Shown: piece by piece, positions 1 through 10,809 of the stretch
Numbering within the stretch: position 1 is the stretch's first letter
Layout: each line of letters opens with the position of its first letter
Origin: an uncultured Bacteroidia bacterium
GTDB lineage: Bacteria > Bacteroidota > Bacteroidia > Bacteroidales > F082
Direction: 5' to 3'
NCBI GenBank assembly: GCA_902785755.1
Contig: CACZZO010000032.1
Location: 1 to 42,101, forward strand
Length of the DNA: 42,101 nucleotides
Made by a program: the position numbers and the translations under genes
Notes under the pieces: model-generated
The model's input: only the letters and a program-made list of their open reading frames with translations
Database searches by the model: none
Told to the model about the DNA's origin: nothing

Positions 1-171
1 GCGGACTTTGCCGCCAATGGCGACAGGATTAAGTCGCAGACCAACAATGCTCTGTATAACGGCATCAGGTGGCAAGGCCAATTGAACACGCTTGTGCCGG
101 GTAGTGGATACATCTACATCTCGAACTCGGAAGAGGGAAGGACTTTCATCTTCCCCATAAGCACGAGATAA
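1..171 (+). CDS. C-terminal end of a secreted protein with the GWNW-type C-terminal module (5' truncated by window)
   Basis: Frame 1 is open from the first base to a TAA at 169-171 and encodes the last 56 residues of a protein. The visible part (AANGDRIKSQT, RWQGQL, LVPGSGYIYI, then RTFIFP) aligns directly with the C-terminal ends of the two large subtilases downstream (AANGDKIRSQT, RWVGQGL, LEPGKGYIYNS, FVFP). It is therefore the second half of the same C-terminal double module. The rest of the gene lies outside the window, so whether it is also a protease cannot be seen. A rho-independent terminator follows at once, so it ends its own transcription unit. Confidence 0.85.
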   Translation, partial: ADFAANGDRIKSQTNNALYNGIRWQGQLNTLVPGSGYIYISNSEEGRTFIFPISTR

Positions 172-199
172 GCCTGAAATTAAGGGTAATGGAACGAAA

Positions 200-239
200 A
201 AACGACCGCTCTTTTTTCAGGGGGCGGTCTATTTTTTTT
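200..239 (+). terminator. Rho-independent terminator after the truncated first gene
   Basis: The arms GACCGC (204-209) and GCGGTC (224-229) form a GC-rich stem with a 14-nt loop, followed by a run of eight T. It lies 30 bp after the stop of the truncated first gene and 80 bp before the next start. Confidence 0.75.
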
Positions 240-320
240 GCGCTTTTTATTGATTTTGTAATTTTTTTTGTGTTATTTTGCGGCGATAACACATAAAAAA
301 CTCATCAAAATCTTTGTACT

Positions 321-3300
321 ATGAAAAAGACAATTACCTTTGTTTTGTTGGCATTGTTCTGCATTTGCGGATTTGCCCAAACCATCGACCCCGTCTTGAC
401 TCAAGAGATGAGGCAACGAAGTGACGATGAGAAAATTAAGGTCATCGTCATTATGAAATCGCAGTACGACAGGCAGCAACTTGGCCGCCGCGCTGCCCAT
501 TTTGTCACGCGAGCCGAAAGGCGCGAGTTCGTAGTCAACGAACTGAAGCAGTTTGCCGAGGCCTCGCAGTATGAATTGCGCTCTACGCTTTCCGAGATGG
601 AAAGGCAGGACATGACCACCGAACCCAAAGTGATTTGGATGGCCAATGCCTTGTATTTTTCAGCTACCAAGCAGGCTATCAACGACTTGGCCATGCGTAG
701 GGACATTGCACTCATCGGTTTGGATGAAAAGAAATATGCCCTGTTCGGTGAAGAGTTCAGACCTGCGAGCAACACCCGTGAAATCACCTCCAATGTCACC
801 CAAGTGAACGCCGACCAAGTTTGGAATTTGGGCTACACGGGTCAAGGCGTGGTGGTGGCCGTCATCGACACGGGCGTGAACTACAACCACTTAGACCTTG
901 CCGACCACCTTTGGGACGGCGGTGCGGAATATCCCCACCACGGTTACGACTTCTGCAACAACGACAACGACCCTATGGACGACAACAGCCACGGTACGCA
1001 CTGCGCCGGCACGGTGTGCGGCGACGGCACGGCGGGCCAGCAAACGGGCATGGCACCTGATGCCACACTGATGTGCGTGAAGGTGTTGGATTCGGGCGGC
1101 TACGGTTCGGCAGCCGTCACTTGCAACGCCATGCAGTGGGCCGTCGAGCAAGGCTGCGACTTGTTTAGCATGTCGTTAGGTTGGGCCGATGCGACCCTTA
1201 CCGAGCGCGAGCTGTTCCGCAACACTTGCGCAGCCATTTTGGATGCCGGTGTGATAGGCGCCATTGCCGCTGGCAACGAAGGCAGTGGCAACGAGCCTTA
1301 CAATGTGCGTGTGCCTGGCAGTTGCCCGCCTCCCTACATGGACCCCGTTCAGGAAAACAATCCCGGCGGCTTGTCGTGCGCGCTTTGCGTGGGTGCCGTC
1401 GACTACAGCGATTATGCGGCTTCTTTCACCTCACGCGGCCCCGTCACATGGATGAATACCGTGTTTAACGACTACCCGTATGCCTATGGCAGCACCACTG
1501 ATTTCGGCCTGATTCGTCCTGATGTGTGTGCGCCGGGTGTCGACATCATTTCGGCCTATTACATTGGCAATAATGGTTATACCACCATGAGCGGCACTTC
1601 GATGGCTACGCCTTGCATGGCAGGCTGTATCTCGCTGTTGCTGAGCAAGAAGGCGACCGCCACACCAGATGAGATTTGCCAAGTGTTGGAAGAAACAGCA
1701 GTGCCGTTGGCCGAAGGCAAGAGCAACACATACGGTTTTGGACGTGTGGACGTGTTGGCTGCCATCAATGCCTTGTATTCTGGCCCGCTGACGATTGATT
1801 CGCATACCGTCAGCGACGGACAGGGCAACAACGACGGCAAGCTCAATGCAGGTGAATCGGTGACCCTCAACCTTACCTTGACAAACGATTCCGACCTTGC
1901 CCTTGACGGCGCAACGATGGTGCTTTCCACCGAATCGGAATACGTCACCATCACTGACGGGTCGGCTACTTTGCCCCACTTCGATGCAGGACAAACCCGT
2001 ACCATCAACAACATGTTTGCCTTCTCCCTGAGTGCCGATGCTCCGTCGAAAAGGAATGTCCAGTTTTTGGCCGAGACCTATGTGGGAGGAGAAATGATTG
2101 GTGCCTTTAGGATTAGTGTCATGGTGTATGGCCACATTCTGAAGTTCACTGAAGTCACGGTGTTGAACGACAACAATGGCAACGGCTCTCTTGAGCCTGG
2201 CGAGACCGGCAACTTGCATGTCACCATTACCAATGCGGGCAATGACCCGGCGACATCGGTAGTGGGTGCTTTGTCGACTTCTTATCCTTACTTTACTATT
2301 AATAGCAACAACAAGTCATTCGGCAGTATCAATGTGGACGGGCAAGCCTCGGCCAACTATAGTGTCACCCTCTCCAATAGTGCGCCGCAAAGCTACTCCA
2401 TTGGCTTTGGCCTCGACCTTGTGGATGCCGCCCAAAAGCACACCAATGTGAATTTCGAGCTGTGGAGAAAGTCCATCACGCTCGCTTCCAATCCTGCGGG
2501 TGCCGGCACATTGACAGGGGCAGGCTATTACGGACAGGGACAATCCTGCACGATTACCGCGCAGCCTAACAACGGTTACGCCTTCGTCAGTTGGACATTG
2601 AATGACGAAGTGGTGTCGTATCTGCCCACCTATACTTTTGAAGTCACTGGTGAAGCCAATTACGTAGCGAACTTCAAAGCGTTTAACAATAGCATCTTCG
2701 TCGGCGATGGCTCGACCACCAATTACTATCTTCCGAGTTATTCTTGGTATCGTTATACGCTTTCACAGCAAATCTTCACCGCCGAAGAAATGAACACAGG
2801 GGCTTGCCAGATCTCGAATGTTTCGTTCTTCAACACTGATTATGGCTATTCTCGCAACTTGACGGTTTACTTGGTCAATACCGATAAGGCTTCTTTCGAG
2901 AATGGTAATGATTGGATTACCGTATCGGAGGCAGACCAAGTCTTCAGCGGCACTGTGGCTTGGAATTCCTATAATTGGACCACTGTCTATTTTGACACGC
3001 CTTTTAATTATAATGGGACTTCCAACCTTGCCCTTATCATCGACGATAATACGGGCAGCTATACTTCGTCCATGTCATATAGGGTAACTCCTACCGAAAG
3101 CAACCAATCCATCTATGTCTATAGCGATTACACGAATTACGACCCGTTCAATCCTACGAATTATAGCGGTACCCGTCCTATGGTGAAAGACCAAGTCGTT
3201 TTCGGCAAGACGACTTATGGCTACACGGTGAGCGCCACCGCCAATCCTACTAACGGCGGCACGGTGAGCGGTGGAGGCAACTGCTACTATGGCCAGTCCA

Positions 3301-6300
3301 TTACCCTCACGGCCACACCAAACAATGGTTATGTGTTCAACAACTGGACCAAGAACGGCGAAGTGGTTTCCTACCTGTCCACTTACCAATTCAATGTGCT
3401 GGAATCGGCTACCTATGTGGCGAATTTCCAACAAGCTGACGGTATTGCCATTGGCGATGCCTCCTCCGTCAATTCGTATCTTCCGACATATTACTATTAC
3501 TCCTTGACGGAGCAGATTTACACCGCTGAAGAGATGGGTGGCGTGGCAACCGACATTTCATACGTGTCGTTCTACAATACCGGGTCATCCCGAACCCGCA
3601 ACATGTCCGTCTATATGGTTTACACCGACAAAACATCTTTTGAAAACGATTCGGCTTGGATTGCAGTTTCGGAGAGCGACTTGGTGTTTAGTGGCAGTGT
3701 CACCCTAAGTGCCAATGGTTGGACGAATGTCTATTTCGGGAACTTGTTCCATTATGACGGCGTGTCGAATGTCGCCCTTGTGGTGGACGACAATTCGAAC
3801 AGCTACAATTCGTACACGAGATTCCGCACCTTCGACACGGATACGAACCAAGCCATCCGCATCTATGGCTCAGGCCTGAACTACGACCCGTATGCCCCTG
3901 GCTCCTATAGAGGCACGCTTATGTCGGTGAAGAACCAAGTCGTCTTTGGTATTCCGCATTATGATTACACGGTTACTTCCACCGTCACACCTGCCAACAG
4001 CGGCACGGTGAGCGGGGGAGGAGGCAACTTCTATCTCGGTCAGTCATGCACCCTTACTGCGACACCCAATCCGGGCTATGGCTTCTACTATTGGAAGGAA
4101 AACGGCACGATAAAGTCATACGACCCTGTTTACACTTTCCCGGTTACGGGCAACATGCAGTTGGAGGCCAACTTCGGCGAACCCTTTGCCGTCACCGTCT
4201 CTGCAAATCCGACTGAAGGCGGCACGGTGAGCGGCGGCGGCGAGTTTGGCTACAACCAGCAATGCACCCTCACCGCCACGCCCAACGAAGGCTATGTGTT
4301 TTCAAGATGGCTGAGGAATGGTAGCGTGGTTTCGTGCTTGCCCACTTATACCTTCTCGGTCACGTCAAACGGTGACTATGTGGCCCAGTTCATGCCAGTG
4401 GATGGCATAGCCATAGGTGACCCGACCAGTACCAGCTATTATCTCCCGACCTACACCTACTATCCTTATTCGCTGACGCAACAAATCTACACCGCCGACG
4501 AGTTGAACACAGGGGCTTGCGAAATCTCCAGCGTGACATTCTTCAATGCTGGTTACAGCAACGAACCCCGCAACCTCACCGTCTATTTGGTCAACACCAA
4601 TAAGACATCGTTTGACAGCGCATCCGATTGGATTGCCGTCACGGAGGCCGACAAGGTGTTTAGCGGCATTTTCACAACATCCTATCGCAATTGGATGACC
4701 CTCTATTTCAACACTGCGTTCCAATATGATGGACATTCCAACATTGCCTTGATTGTGGATGACAACACAAACGAATGGCATGGAAGTACTTATTGCCGCA
4801 CCTTCGAAACTGATACCACACAAGCCATCAGTATTTGTGGTGAAGGAATGAACTATAACCCGATGAATCCGAATTATTCTGGTACGCTCATGTCGGTAAA
4901 GAATCAGGTTATCTTTGGTATTCCATCATACGAGTACACGCTTAGCGTTTCGGCCATTCCTACAGAAGGCGGCACGGTGAGCGGTGGCGGCGGCTTGTAT
5001 TTCTACGGCCAACCCGTTACCATCAGTGCCTCGCCCAACGAGGGGTATGTGTTCAACAATTGGACAAGGTACAATGAGGACAATGGATACGATGAAACGG
5101 TTTCCTATTATTCCACAGATCAGGTTCCCGTATTAGGGGATGTGGCATATATGGCGCATTTTGAGCAGATGGACGGCATCATCATCGGAGAGGCGCAGCA
5201 TACCTCTTTGAGTCTTCCTTCTTATACAGATTATCCATATACCATGTCGCAGCAAATCTTTACTGCCGAAGAGATGAACTCTGGGGCTTGCAGCATTTCC
5301 AGTGTGTCGTTCTACAACACAGGCTATGACATGATCCGCAACCTCAATGTCTTCATGGTGAACACCAACAAGACCAAATTCAACAATTCATACGACTGGA
5401 TTAATGTCACGGAAGCGGATTTGGTGTTGAGTGGGGAAGTGGAGATGTACCAAGGTTGGGTAACTATTTTCTTTAGCACGCCGTTTGACTACGACGGCAC
5501 CTCCAATGTGGCCTTGATTATCAATGACAATACCGGGGAATGGAACTGGGGCATGTCGTGTCGCACATTCGATACCGACTTGGCACAAGCCATATATGTT
5601 GTCGGCTATGACAATTATTATGGCGACTATTACGTCATTGACCCGTACAACCCCAATAGCTATTCAGGCACGCTCATGATGGAGAAGAACCAAGTGGTTT
5701 TCGGCATTGCCGATTTCCAATACACGGTGACTTTGACAGCCGATCCTGCTGAGGGTGGCACAGTGAGCGGTGGCGAAGGTCTGCATTTCTACGGCCAGCC
5801 TGTCACCATCACGGCCACGCCTAATGAAGGTTATGTGTTCGATAACTGGACGAGGTACAACGAGGAATATGGTTACGATGAGGATGTTTCGTATTTCTCT
5901 CAAGACAATTTGCCTGTGCTCGGTGATGTTGAATATGTGGCGCATTTCCAACAAATGGACGGCATCGTCATTGGAGAGGCTGAGCATACCAACCTGAATT
6001 TGCCGGCGCATTACTATTACTATTCCATGACGCAGCAAATCTATACTGCCGACGAGATGAATTCCGGCGCTTGCGAAATCTCCAGCGTGTCATTCTTCAA
6101 CACCGAATATAGCGGCAGCCTCAACCTCGACATCTTTATGGTCAATACGAGCAAAAGCACGTTTAACGGTTCTTCCGACTGGATTCCTGTTACGGAAAAC
6201 GACAAATTTTTCAGCGGAAGCGTTTCTTTGACTGGCTATGGTTGGACGACTATTTATTTCAGCACTCCATTCAGTTATGATGGTTCGTCGAATGTGGCTT

Positions 6301-9300
6301 TGGTGGTCAACAAAACCAACCAATGGAACTATACTTCCTGCCGTACATTCGATGCCGTTGGTACACAAACCCTCTCTGCGTACTCATACGATAATTATTA
6401 TGATCCGTATAATCTGTCACAATACACTGGCGAACTGTTGACAGAAAAGAACCAAGTGGTCTTTGGCATAGCAAGCTATGACTACACGGTGACGGTTTCG
6501 GCCAATCCTACGGAAGGCGGCACGGTGAGCGGTGGCGAAGGAGTTTATTATTACGGCCAGCCCATCATCGTCAGTGCCACGGCCAACGAGGGCTATGTGT
6601 TCAACAACTGGACGAGGAACAACACGGTGCTTTCCTACCTTTCCACCGACTATGTCTCTGTTACCGAGGCAGCCAATTTTGTTGCCAATTTCGAGCAAAA
6701 GGATGGTATCATCATTGGAGATGCATCTTTCTCTAACCTGTATCTACCCACCTATGCCAATACTTATAATATGTCGCAGCAAATCTACACAGCTGATGAG
6801 ATGGGTGGTGAAGCCACAGAGATTTCAAGCGTGTCGTTCTTCAACACTACCTACTCACGAAGCCGTACATTGGATGTTTACATGGTTCATACCAACAAGA
6901 CTTCTTTTGAAAGCAATACGGACTGGATAGCGGTTACGGAAGCCGACCTTGTGTATAGTGGCAGCGTAACCTTCACTAGTAATGGTTGGGCGACCATCTA
7001 CTTTGACACTCCGTTCAACTACAACGGCTCATCCAATGTTGCCTTGGTTGTAGACGACAACACTTACAGTTCCTACACGGGGATAAAGTGCCGCACATTC
7101 AGCACGGAGCAAAGCCAAGCCATTTACATTCAAGGGGGTAGCTCGGTTAATTTTGACCCCTACAATCCTGAAGGATACAATGGTACGCTCTTGTCGGAAA
7201 AGAACCAAGTCGTCTTCGGAATTCCAAGTTACGACTACACGGTGACGGTTTCGGCCAATCCTTCTGAAGGCGGTACGGTAAGCGGTGGAGGTGGACCATA
7301 TTATTACGGAAAGCGCATCACCATCAGTGCCACGCCCGCCGAAGGCTATGTGTTCACCAATTGGACAAAGAACGGTACAGTGGTGTCATACTATGCAACA
7401 GCCCAGGTTTCTGTGACCGAATCGGCAGAATATGTGGCGAATTTCCAACAAATGGATGGAATCATCATTGGAGATGCGGTTGCTTCTGATAGTTACCTCC
7501 CGATGTATTACTATTATTCCCTGACGGAGCAGATTTACACCGCAAGTGAGATGGGTGGTCAGGCAACAGAAATTTCCAGTGTGTCGTTCTTCAACACAGG
7601 CACTACCAATGTGAATCGCAAATTGAATGTCTACATGGTCAACACCGATAAGACATCTTTTGGGAGCACTATAGATTGGATTCCTGTGACGGATGCCAAC
7701 TTGGTGTTCAGCGGCAGTGTGACCATGACCAACCGCAGTTGGGTGACCATCTACTTCAACACGCCATTCGCTTACGACGGCACCTCCAATGTCGCCTTGA
7801 TTGTAGACGACAATTCGAACAGCTACAACTCCTATACGTATTGTCGTACTTTCAATACCGAAACGAACCAAGCCATCCGTATTTCTGGTTCTGGTTCTGA
7901 TTATGACCCGCTTAGCCCGTCTGGTTACACAGGTACGCTCATGTCTCAGAAAAACCAAGTCGTCTTCGGTATCCCGTATTATGAATATACATTGTCGGTG
8001 ACGGCAAATCCTGAAGAGGGTGGCACGGTGAGTGGCGCACATGATGGTCTTTACTTCTACGGACAGCCCGCCAACCTAACTGCAACGCCAAACGAGGGCT
8101 ATGTGTTCAACAACTGGACAAAGAATGGCGAAGTGGTTTCCTACCTTTCCACAGTTCAGGTTCCCGTGACGGGAAATTTTGAATATGTGGCGAATTTCCA
8201 AAAAATGGCAGGTATAGTCGTGGGTGATGCCACTTCCACTAATTCCTATCTCCCGACTTATCCTTCCTATCAGTACTCGTTGTCGGAGCAAATCTATACA
8301 GCCGACGAGTTGGGTAACGAAGCTGCTGAAATCACCAGCATCTCGTTCTTCAACACAGGTACATATAACGTAACCCGCAATTTGGCGGTTTACATGGTCC
8401 ATACCAACAAGACAGCGTTTGCCAGTCCTTCAGATTGGATTTCGGTCACTGAAGCAAATCAGGTATTCAGCGGAAATGTCACGATGTCGGCTAAGGGTTG
8501 GACGACCATTGTGTTTAACAACTCATTCCAATACAACGGTACTTCAAACATCGCCCTGATTGTGGATGACAACTCAAACAATTGGTCGAGTAGCATAAGT
8601 TGCCGCACATTCAGCACTGATACGCGACAAGCTATCTATTGTCTCGGATATGACACCGACCTTGACCCGGCACATCCATCCGTTTATTCAGGCTCGCTCC
8701 TGTCGGTGAAGAACCAAATGGTTTTCCATGGCACCAACAGTGTTACGGTTTCTGCCAATCCAACAAATGGTGGTACTGTGAGCGGCTCAGGAAGCTATGC
8801 GTTTGGTTCGACATGCACGGTGACGGCAACGCCTCGCCCGGGCTATTACTTCCTGAATTGGACCGAGGATGACGTAGTGGTTTCATACGATGCAGCCTAT
8901 TCCTTCAATGTCAATTATGACACCCATTTGGTGGCCAACTTTGTAGCGGGATGGTCAACATGCACGATTACCTTCGACTTGTACGACTCCTACGGCAACG
9001 GATGGAATGGCAACTGCCTTGTTGTTGACTATGGTGATGGTAGCCCCGAACAACTCACTTTGCCAAGCGGTTCGTCGATTTCCTATACTCGTGAAGTTGT
9101 TACAGGAAGCAATATCACATTGTCATGGATTACCGGATCAAGCACCTATCAGTGCTCTTTCGATGTCAGATTTGACAATGGCGTCCAGATTTATCATGGC
9201 GCGAATCTTAATTCCAGTTTCCAAAAAGAACTCACTATCAACTGTGCAGTTGCCACTGCGCCTCACACCATTACTGCTTCTATTGTCCCCGAAGAAGGCG

Positions 9301-10748
9301 GAACAGTAGTGGGTACGGGCACATACGATGGTGGCACGTCTATCACTCTTAGTGCCATTCCCAATGATGGCTATGCTTTCTGTTATTGGACTGAAAACGG
9401 GACAATAGTGTCGACGGATGCCGACTATACCTTCACCGTCATTGCTGACCGCAATTTGGTGGCACGTTTCTCATTGCCTATTATTGTTTCTGCTACAGCC
9501 AATTTGGCTGAAGGAGGCACAATAGTCGGAGATGGGGTGTATTACTACGGCAATAGCTGCACCTTGACCGCCACTCCAAACGAAGGTTACTTGTTCTTGA
9601 ATTGGAGCAAAAACGGCGAAGTGGTCAGTTGTAGTTCAACCTACAGTTTCACCGTGACAGAGGATGCCGACTTTGAAGCTGTCTTCATGCTCCTTGAAGG
9701 TACGCTCATTGGTTCGGGCGAGACAACAAACGGTGCTTTGCCAAGTACTTCGTATTGGCGCTACACTTTGTCACAGCAGATTTATACGCCTGATGAGATA
9801 GGGACGGCAGGAAGCATCACTTCTATTTCTTTCTATAACGCAGGATACACAAAAACCCGGAGTTACTCCATCTACATGGTGTATACCGATAAGTCTACTT
9901 TCAGTAACAACAACGACTGGATTACGGTTTCGGCAGACGACCTTGTATACAGTGGTAGCGTGACCATGACGAAGGGTTATTGGAACACCATCACCCTTGA
10001 CACGCCTTTTGTTTACAACGGGATTTCCAATCTTGCCATTATCATAGACGACAATACTGGAAGTTGGACGAGCAACAGTATGACCTGCCGTGTGTATAAT
10101 GCTAACGGTAACCAGTCCATTTACACTTACAGCGATGACACCAATTACGACCCGTACAATCCTTCTGGATACAGTGGCAATCGTCTAACGGTGAAGAACC
10201 AGATCATCTTAGATTTCGATGAAGGTGAAGCTCAGACCATAGTATTAGCCCAAGGCTGGAATTGGTGGTCAACCTATCTTGAAATTACTTTGGACGACCT
10301 GAAGTCGGCCCTTGTTGCAGCTTTGCCGAACACCGAAATCGCCATCAAGTCGCAGACGCAGATCACTTCCTACAATCCCAATACTCACCGTTGGAATGGA
10401 CAACTGACCTCTTTGGATTTGTCTAAGATGTACATGATTAAGGTGGCTTCCAATTGTGAGTTTACTATGTATGGTGACTTCATTGACCCGACTGAGCATC
10501 ATGTCACCATCAATTTCGGTAACAACTGGATTGGATTCCCGCTCGATGCGAGCATGAGCTTGACCAATACCTTTGCCGGTTTTGCTGCCAATGGCGACAA
10601 GATTAGGTCGCAGACTGGTAATTCCCAATACACCCGCAATAGGTGGGTGGGACAAGGATTAACCGACCTTGAACCCGGAAAGGGATACATCTATAATTCG
10701 AATATTCACGGCATCAGGGTATTCGTTTTCCCCGCACCCGCGAAATAA
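321..10748 (+). CDS. Giant secreted subtilisin-like (S8) protease with nine tandem modules, 3475 aa
   Basis: A signal peptide covers residues 1-20, ending FAQ. An inhibitor-I9-like propeptide region follows (about 35-140). The S8 catalytic domain spans about 165-480, with Asp183 (VIDTG), His224 (SHGTHCAG), oxyanion Asn319 (AAGN) and Ser427 (SGTSMATP), so all catalytic residues are present. Residues about 488-780 look like beta-sandwich domains (NNDGKLNAGESV, NNGNGSLEPGETG). Then come nine copies of a ~165-residue module (starts near 791, 1040, 1361, 1616, 1878, 2128, 2380, 2630, 3123; signature IGDA..LP, QQIYTAEEM, NQVVFGI) interleaved with about 12 InlB-B-repeat-like modules (GGTVSG, ATPNEGYVF.NWT). 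A different domain with DSYGNGWNG sits near 2877-2975. The C-terminus (about 3303-3475) is the double GWNW module shared with neighbours. Inference: an exported, autoprocessed surface or extracellular protease; the repeat modules may bind protein or glycan ligands. The start follows a near -7 element (TTATTTTG, 273-280). Confidence 0.9.
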   Translation: MKKTITFVLLALFCICGFAQTIDPVLTQEMRQRSDDEKIKVIVIMKSQYDRQQLGRRAAHFVTRAERREFVVNELKQFAEASQYELRSTLSEMERQDMTTEPKVIWMANALYFSATKQAINDLAMRRDIALIGLDEKKYALFGEEFRPASNTREITSNVTQVNADQVWNLGYTGQGVVVAVIDTGVNYNHLDLADHLWDGGAEYPHHGYDFCNNDNDPMDDNSHGTHCAGTVCGDGTAGQQTGMAPDATLMCVKVLDSGGYGSAAVTCNAMQWAVEQGCDLFSMSLGWADATLTERELFRNTCAAILDAGVIGAIAAGNEGSGNEPYNVRVPGSCPPPYMDPVQENNPGGLSCALCVGAVDYSDYAASFTSRGPVTWMNTVFNDYPYAYGSTTDFGLIRPDVCAPGVDIISAYYIGNNGYTTMSGTSMATPCMAGCISLLLSKKATATPDEICQVLEETAVPLAEGKSNTYGFGRVDVLAAINALYSGPLTIDSHTVSDGQGNNDGKLNAGESVTLNLTLTNDSDLALDGATMVLSTESEYVTITDGSATLPHFDAGQTRTINNMFAFSLSADAPSKRNVQFLAETYVGGEMIGAFRISVMVYGHILKFTEVTVLNDNNGNGSLEPGETGNLHVTITNAGNDPATSVVGALSTSYPYFTINSNNKSFGSINVDGQASANYSVTLSNSAPQSYSIGFGLDLVDAAQKHTNVNFELWRKSITLASNPAGAGTLTGAGYYGQGQSCTITAQPNNGYAFVSWTLNDEVVSYLPTYTFEVTGEANYVANFKAFNNSIFVGDGSTTNYYLPSYSWYRYTLSQQIFTAEEMNTGACQISNVSFFNTDYGYSRNLTVYLVNTDKASFENGNDWITVSEADQVFSGTVAWNSYNWTTVYFDTPFNYNGTSNLALIIDDNTGSYTSSMSYRVTPTESNQSIYVYSDYTNYDPFNPTNYSGTRPMVKDQVVFGKTTYGYTVSATANPTNGGTVSGGGNCYYGQSITLTATPNNGYVFNNWTKNGEVVSYLSTYQFNVLESATYVANFQQADGIAIGDASSVNSYLPTYYYYSLTEQIYTAEEMGGVATDISYVSFYNTGSSRTRNMSVYMVYTDKTSFENDSAWIAVSESDLVFSGSVTLSANGWTNVYFGNLFHYDGVSNVALVVDDNSNSYNSYTRFRTFDTDTNQAIRIYGSGLNYDPYAPGSYRGTLMSVKNQVVFGIPHYDYTVTSTVTPANSGTVSGGGGNFYLGQSCTLTATPNPGYGFYYWKENGTIKSYDPVYTFPVTGNMQLEANFGEPFAVTVSANPTEGGTVSGGGEFGYNQQCTLTATPNEGYVFSRWLRNGSVVSCLPTYTFSVTSNGDYVAQFMPVDGIAIGDPTSTSYYLPTYTYYPYSLTQQIYTADELNTGACEISSVTFFNAGYSNEPRNLTVYLVNTNKTSFDSASDWIAVTEADKVFSGIFTTSYRNWMTLYFNTAFQYDGHSNIALIVDDNTNEWHGSTYCRTFETDTTQAISICGEGMNYNPMNPNYSGTLMSVKNQVIFGIPSYEYTLSVSAIPTEGGTVSGGGGLYFYGQPVTISASPNEGYVFNNWTRYNEDNGYDETVSYYSTDQVPVLGDVAYMAHFEQMDGIIIGEAQHTSLSLPSYTDYPYTMSQQIFTAEEMNSGACSISSVSFYNTGYDMIRNLNVFMVNTNKTKFNNSYDWINVTEADLVLSGEVEMYQGWVTIFFSTPFDYDGTSNVALIINDNTGEWNWGMSCRTFDTDLAQAIYVVGYDNYYGDYYVIDPYNPNSYSGTLMMEKNQVVFGIADFQYTVTLTADPAEGGTVSGGEGLHFYGQPVTITATPNEGYVFDNWTRYNEEYGYDEDVSYFSQDNLPVLGDVEYVAHFQQMDGIVIGEAEHTNLNLPAHYYYYSMTQQIYTADEMNSGACEISSVSFFNTEYSGSLNLDIFMVNTSKSTFNGSSDWIPVTENDKFFSGSVSLTGYGWTTIYFSTPFSYDGSSNVALVVNKTNQWNYTSCRTFDAVGTQTLSAYSYDNYYDPYNLSQYTGELLTEKNQVVFGIASYDYTVTVSANPTEGGTVSGGEGVYYYGQPIIVSATANEGYVFNNWTRNNTVLSYLSTDYVSVTEAANFVANFEQKDGIIIGDASFSNLYLPTYANTYNMSQQIYTADEMGGEATEISSVSFFNTTYSRSRTLDVYMVHTNKTSFESNTDWIAVTEADLVYSGSVTFTSNGWATIYFDTPFNYNGSSNVALVVDDNTYSSYTGIKCRTFSTEQSQAIYIQGGSSVNFDPYNPEGYNGTLLSEKNQVVFGIPSYDYTVTVSANPSEGGTVSGGGGPYYYGKRITISATPAEGYVFTNWTKNGTVVSYYATAQVSVTESAEYVANFQQMDGIIIGDAVASDSYLPMYYYYSLTEQIYTASEMGGQATEISSVSFFNTGTTNVNRKLNVYMVNTDKTSFGSTIDWIPVTDANLVFSGSVTMTNRSWVTIYFNTPFAYDGTSNVALIVDDNSNSYNSYTYCRTFNTETNQAIRISGSGSDYDPLSPSGYTGTLMSQKNQVVFGIPYYEYTLSVTANPEEGGTVSGAHDGLYFYGQPANLTATPNEGYVFNNWTKNGEVVSYLSTVQVPVTGNFEYVANFQKMAGIVVGDATSTNSYLPTYPSYQYSLSEQIYTADELGNEAAEITSISFFNTGTYNVTRNLAVYMVHTNKTAFASPSDWISVTEANQVFSGNVTMSAKGWTTIVFNNSFQYNGTSNIALIVDDNSNNWSSSISCRTFSTDTRQAIYCLGYDTDLDPAHPSVYSGSLLSVKNQMVFHGTNSVTVSANPTNGGTVSGSGSYAFGSTCTVTATPRPGYYFLNWTEDDVVVSYDAAYSFNVNYDTHLVANFVAGWSTCTITFDLYDSYGNGWNGNCLVVDYGDGSPEQLTLPSGSSISYTREVVTGSNITLSWITGSSTYQCSFDVRFDNGVQIYHGANLNSSFQKELTINCAVATAPHTITASIVPEEGGTVVGTGTYDGGTSITLSAIPNDGYAFCYWTENGTIVSTDADYTFTVIADRNLVARFSLPIIVSATANLAEGGTIVGDGVYYYGNSCTLTATPNEGYLFLNWSKNGEVVSCSSTYSFTVTEDADFEAVFMLLEGTLIGSGETTNGALPSTSYWRYTLSQQIYTPDEIGTAGSITSISFYNAGYTKTRSYSIYMVYTDKSTFSNNNDWITVSADDLVYSGSVTMTKGYWNTITLDTPFVYNGISNLAIIIDDNTGSWTSNSMTCRVYNANGNQSIYTYSDDTNYDPYNPSGYSGNRLTVKNQIILDFDEGEAQTIVLAQGWNWWSTYLEITLDDLKSALVAALPNTEIAIKSQTQITSYNPNTHRWNGQLTSLDLSKMYMIKVASNCEFTMYGDFIDPTEHHVTINFGNNWIGFPLDASMSLTNTFAGFAANGDKIRSQTGNSQYTRNRWVGQGLTDLEPGKGYIYNSNIHGIRVFVFPAPAK
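2695..10225 (+). repeat. Intragenic tandem repeat region: nine copies of a ~165-residue module with B-repeat-like spacers
   Basis: Successive copies start near 2695, 3440, 4405, 5170, 5955, 6705, 7460, 8210 and 9690. The usual period is about 750-785 bp. It is longer (about 965 bp) between copies 2 and 3, which have two B-repeat-like modules between them, and about 1480 bp before copy 9, where an unrelated domain and two extra B-like modules are inserted. Copies are similar in protein but clearly diverged in DNA, so this is not a recent expansion. Confidence 0.85.
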
Positions 10749-10809
10749 GCCTTGACCAACCCTTAACGAATTGAAAAACGGCCGCTCTCGTTTGAGGGAG
10801 GCCGTTTTT
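10346..10809 (+). repeat. Long direct repeat, copy 1 (3' end of gene plus terminator)
   Basis: This 464-bp stretch is nearly identical to 17270-17733 in base sequence. It includes the last ~134 codons of the subtilase, the stop codon, the 3' UTR (GCCTTGACCAACCCTTAACG) and the terminator. Identity continues past the stop codon, which favours recent duplication or gene conversion over protein-level selection alone. Confidence 0.85.

Noticed and set aside
1431..2219. Minus-strand open frame of 262 codons opposite the giant protease
   Set aside because: It is antisense to the protease catalytic and adjoining domains, with low-complexity composition and no recognisable motif.
10230..10748. Standard type IX secretion C-terminal domain
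   Set aside because: The end has the GWNW/LEPGKGYIY pattern and not the usual short beta-domain motifs ending in a K/R-rich tail after a VYNLLG-like segment, so I do not call it such.
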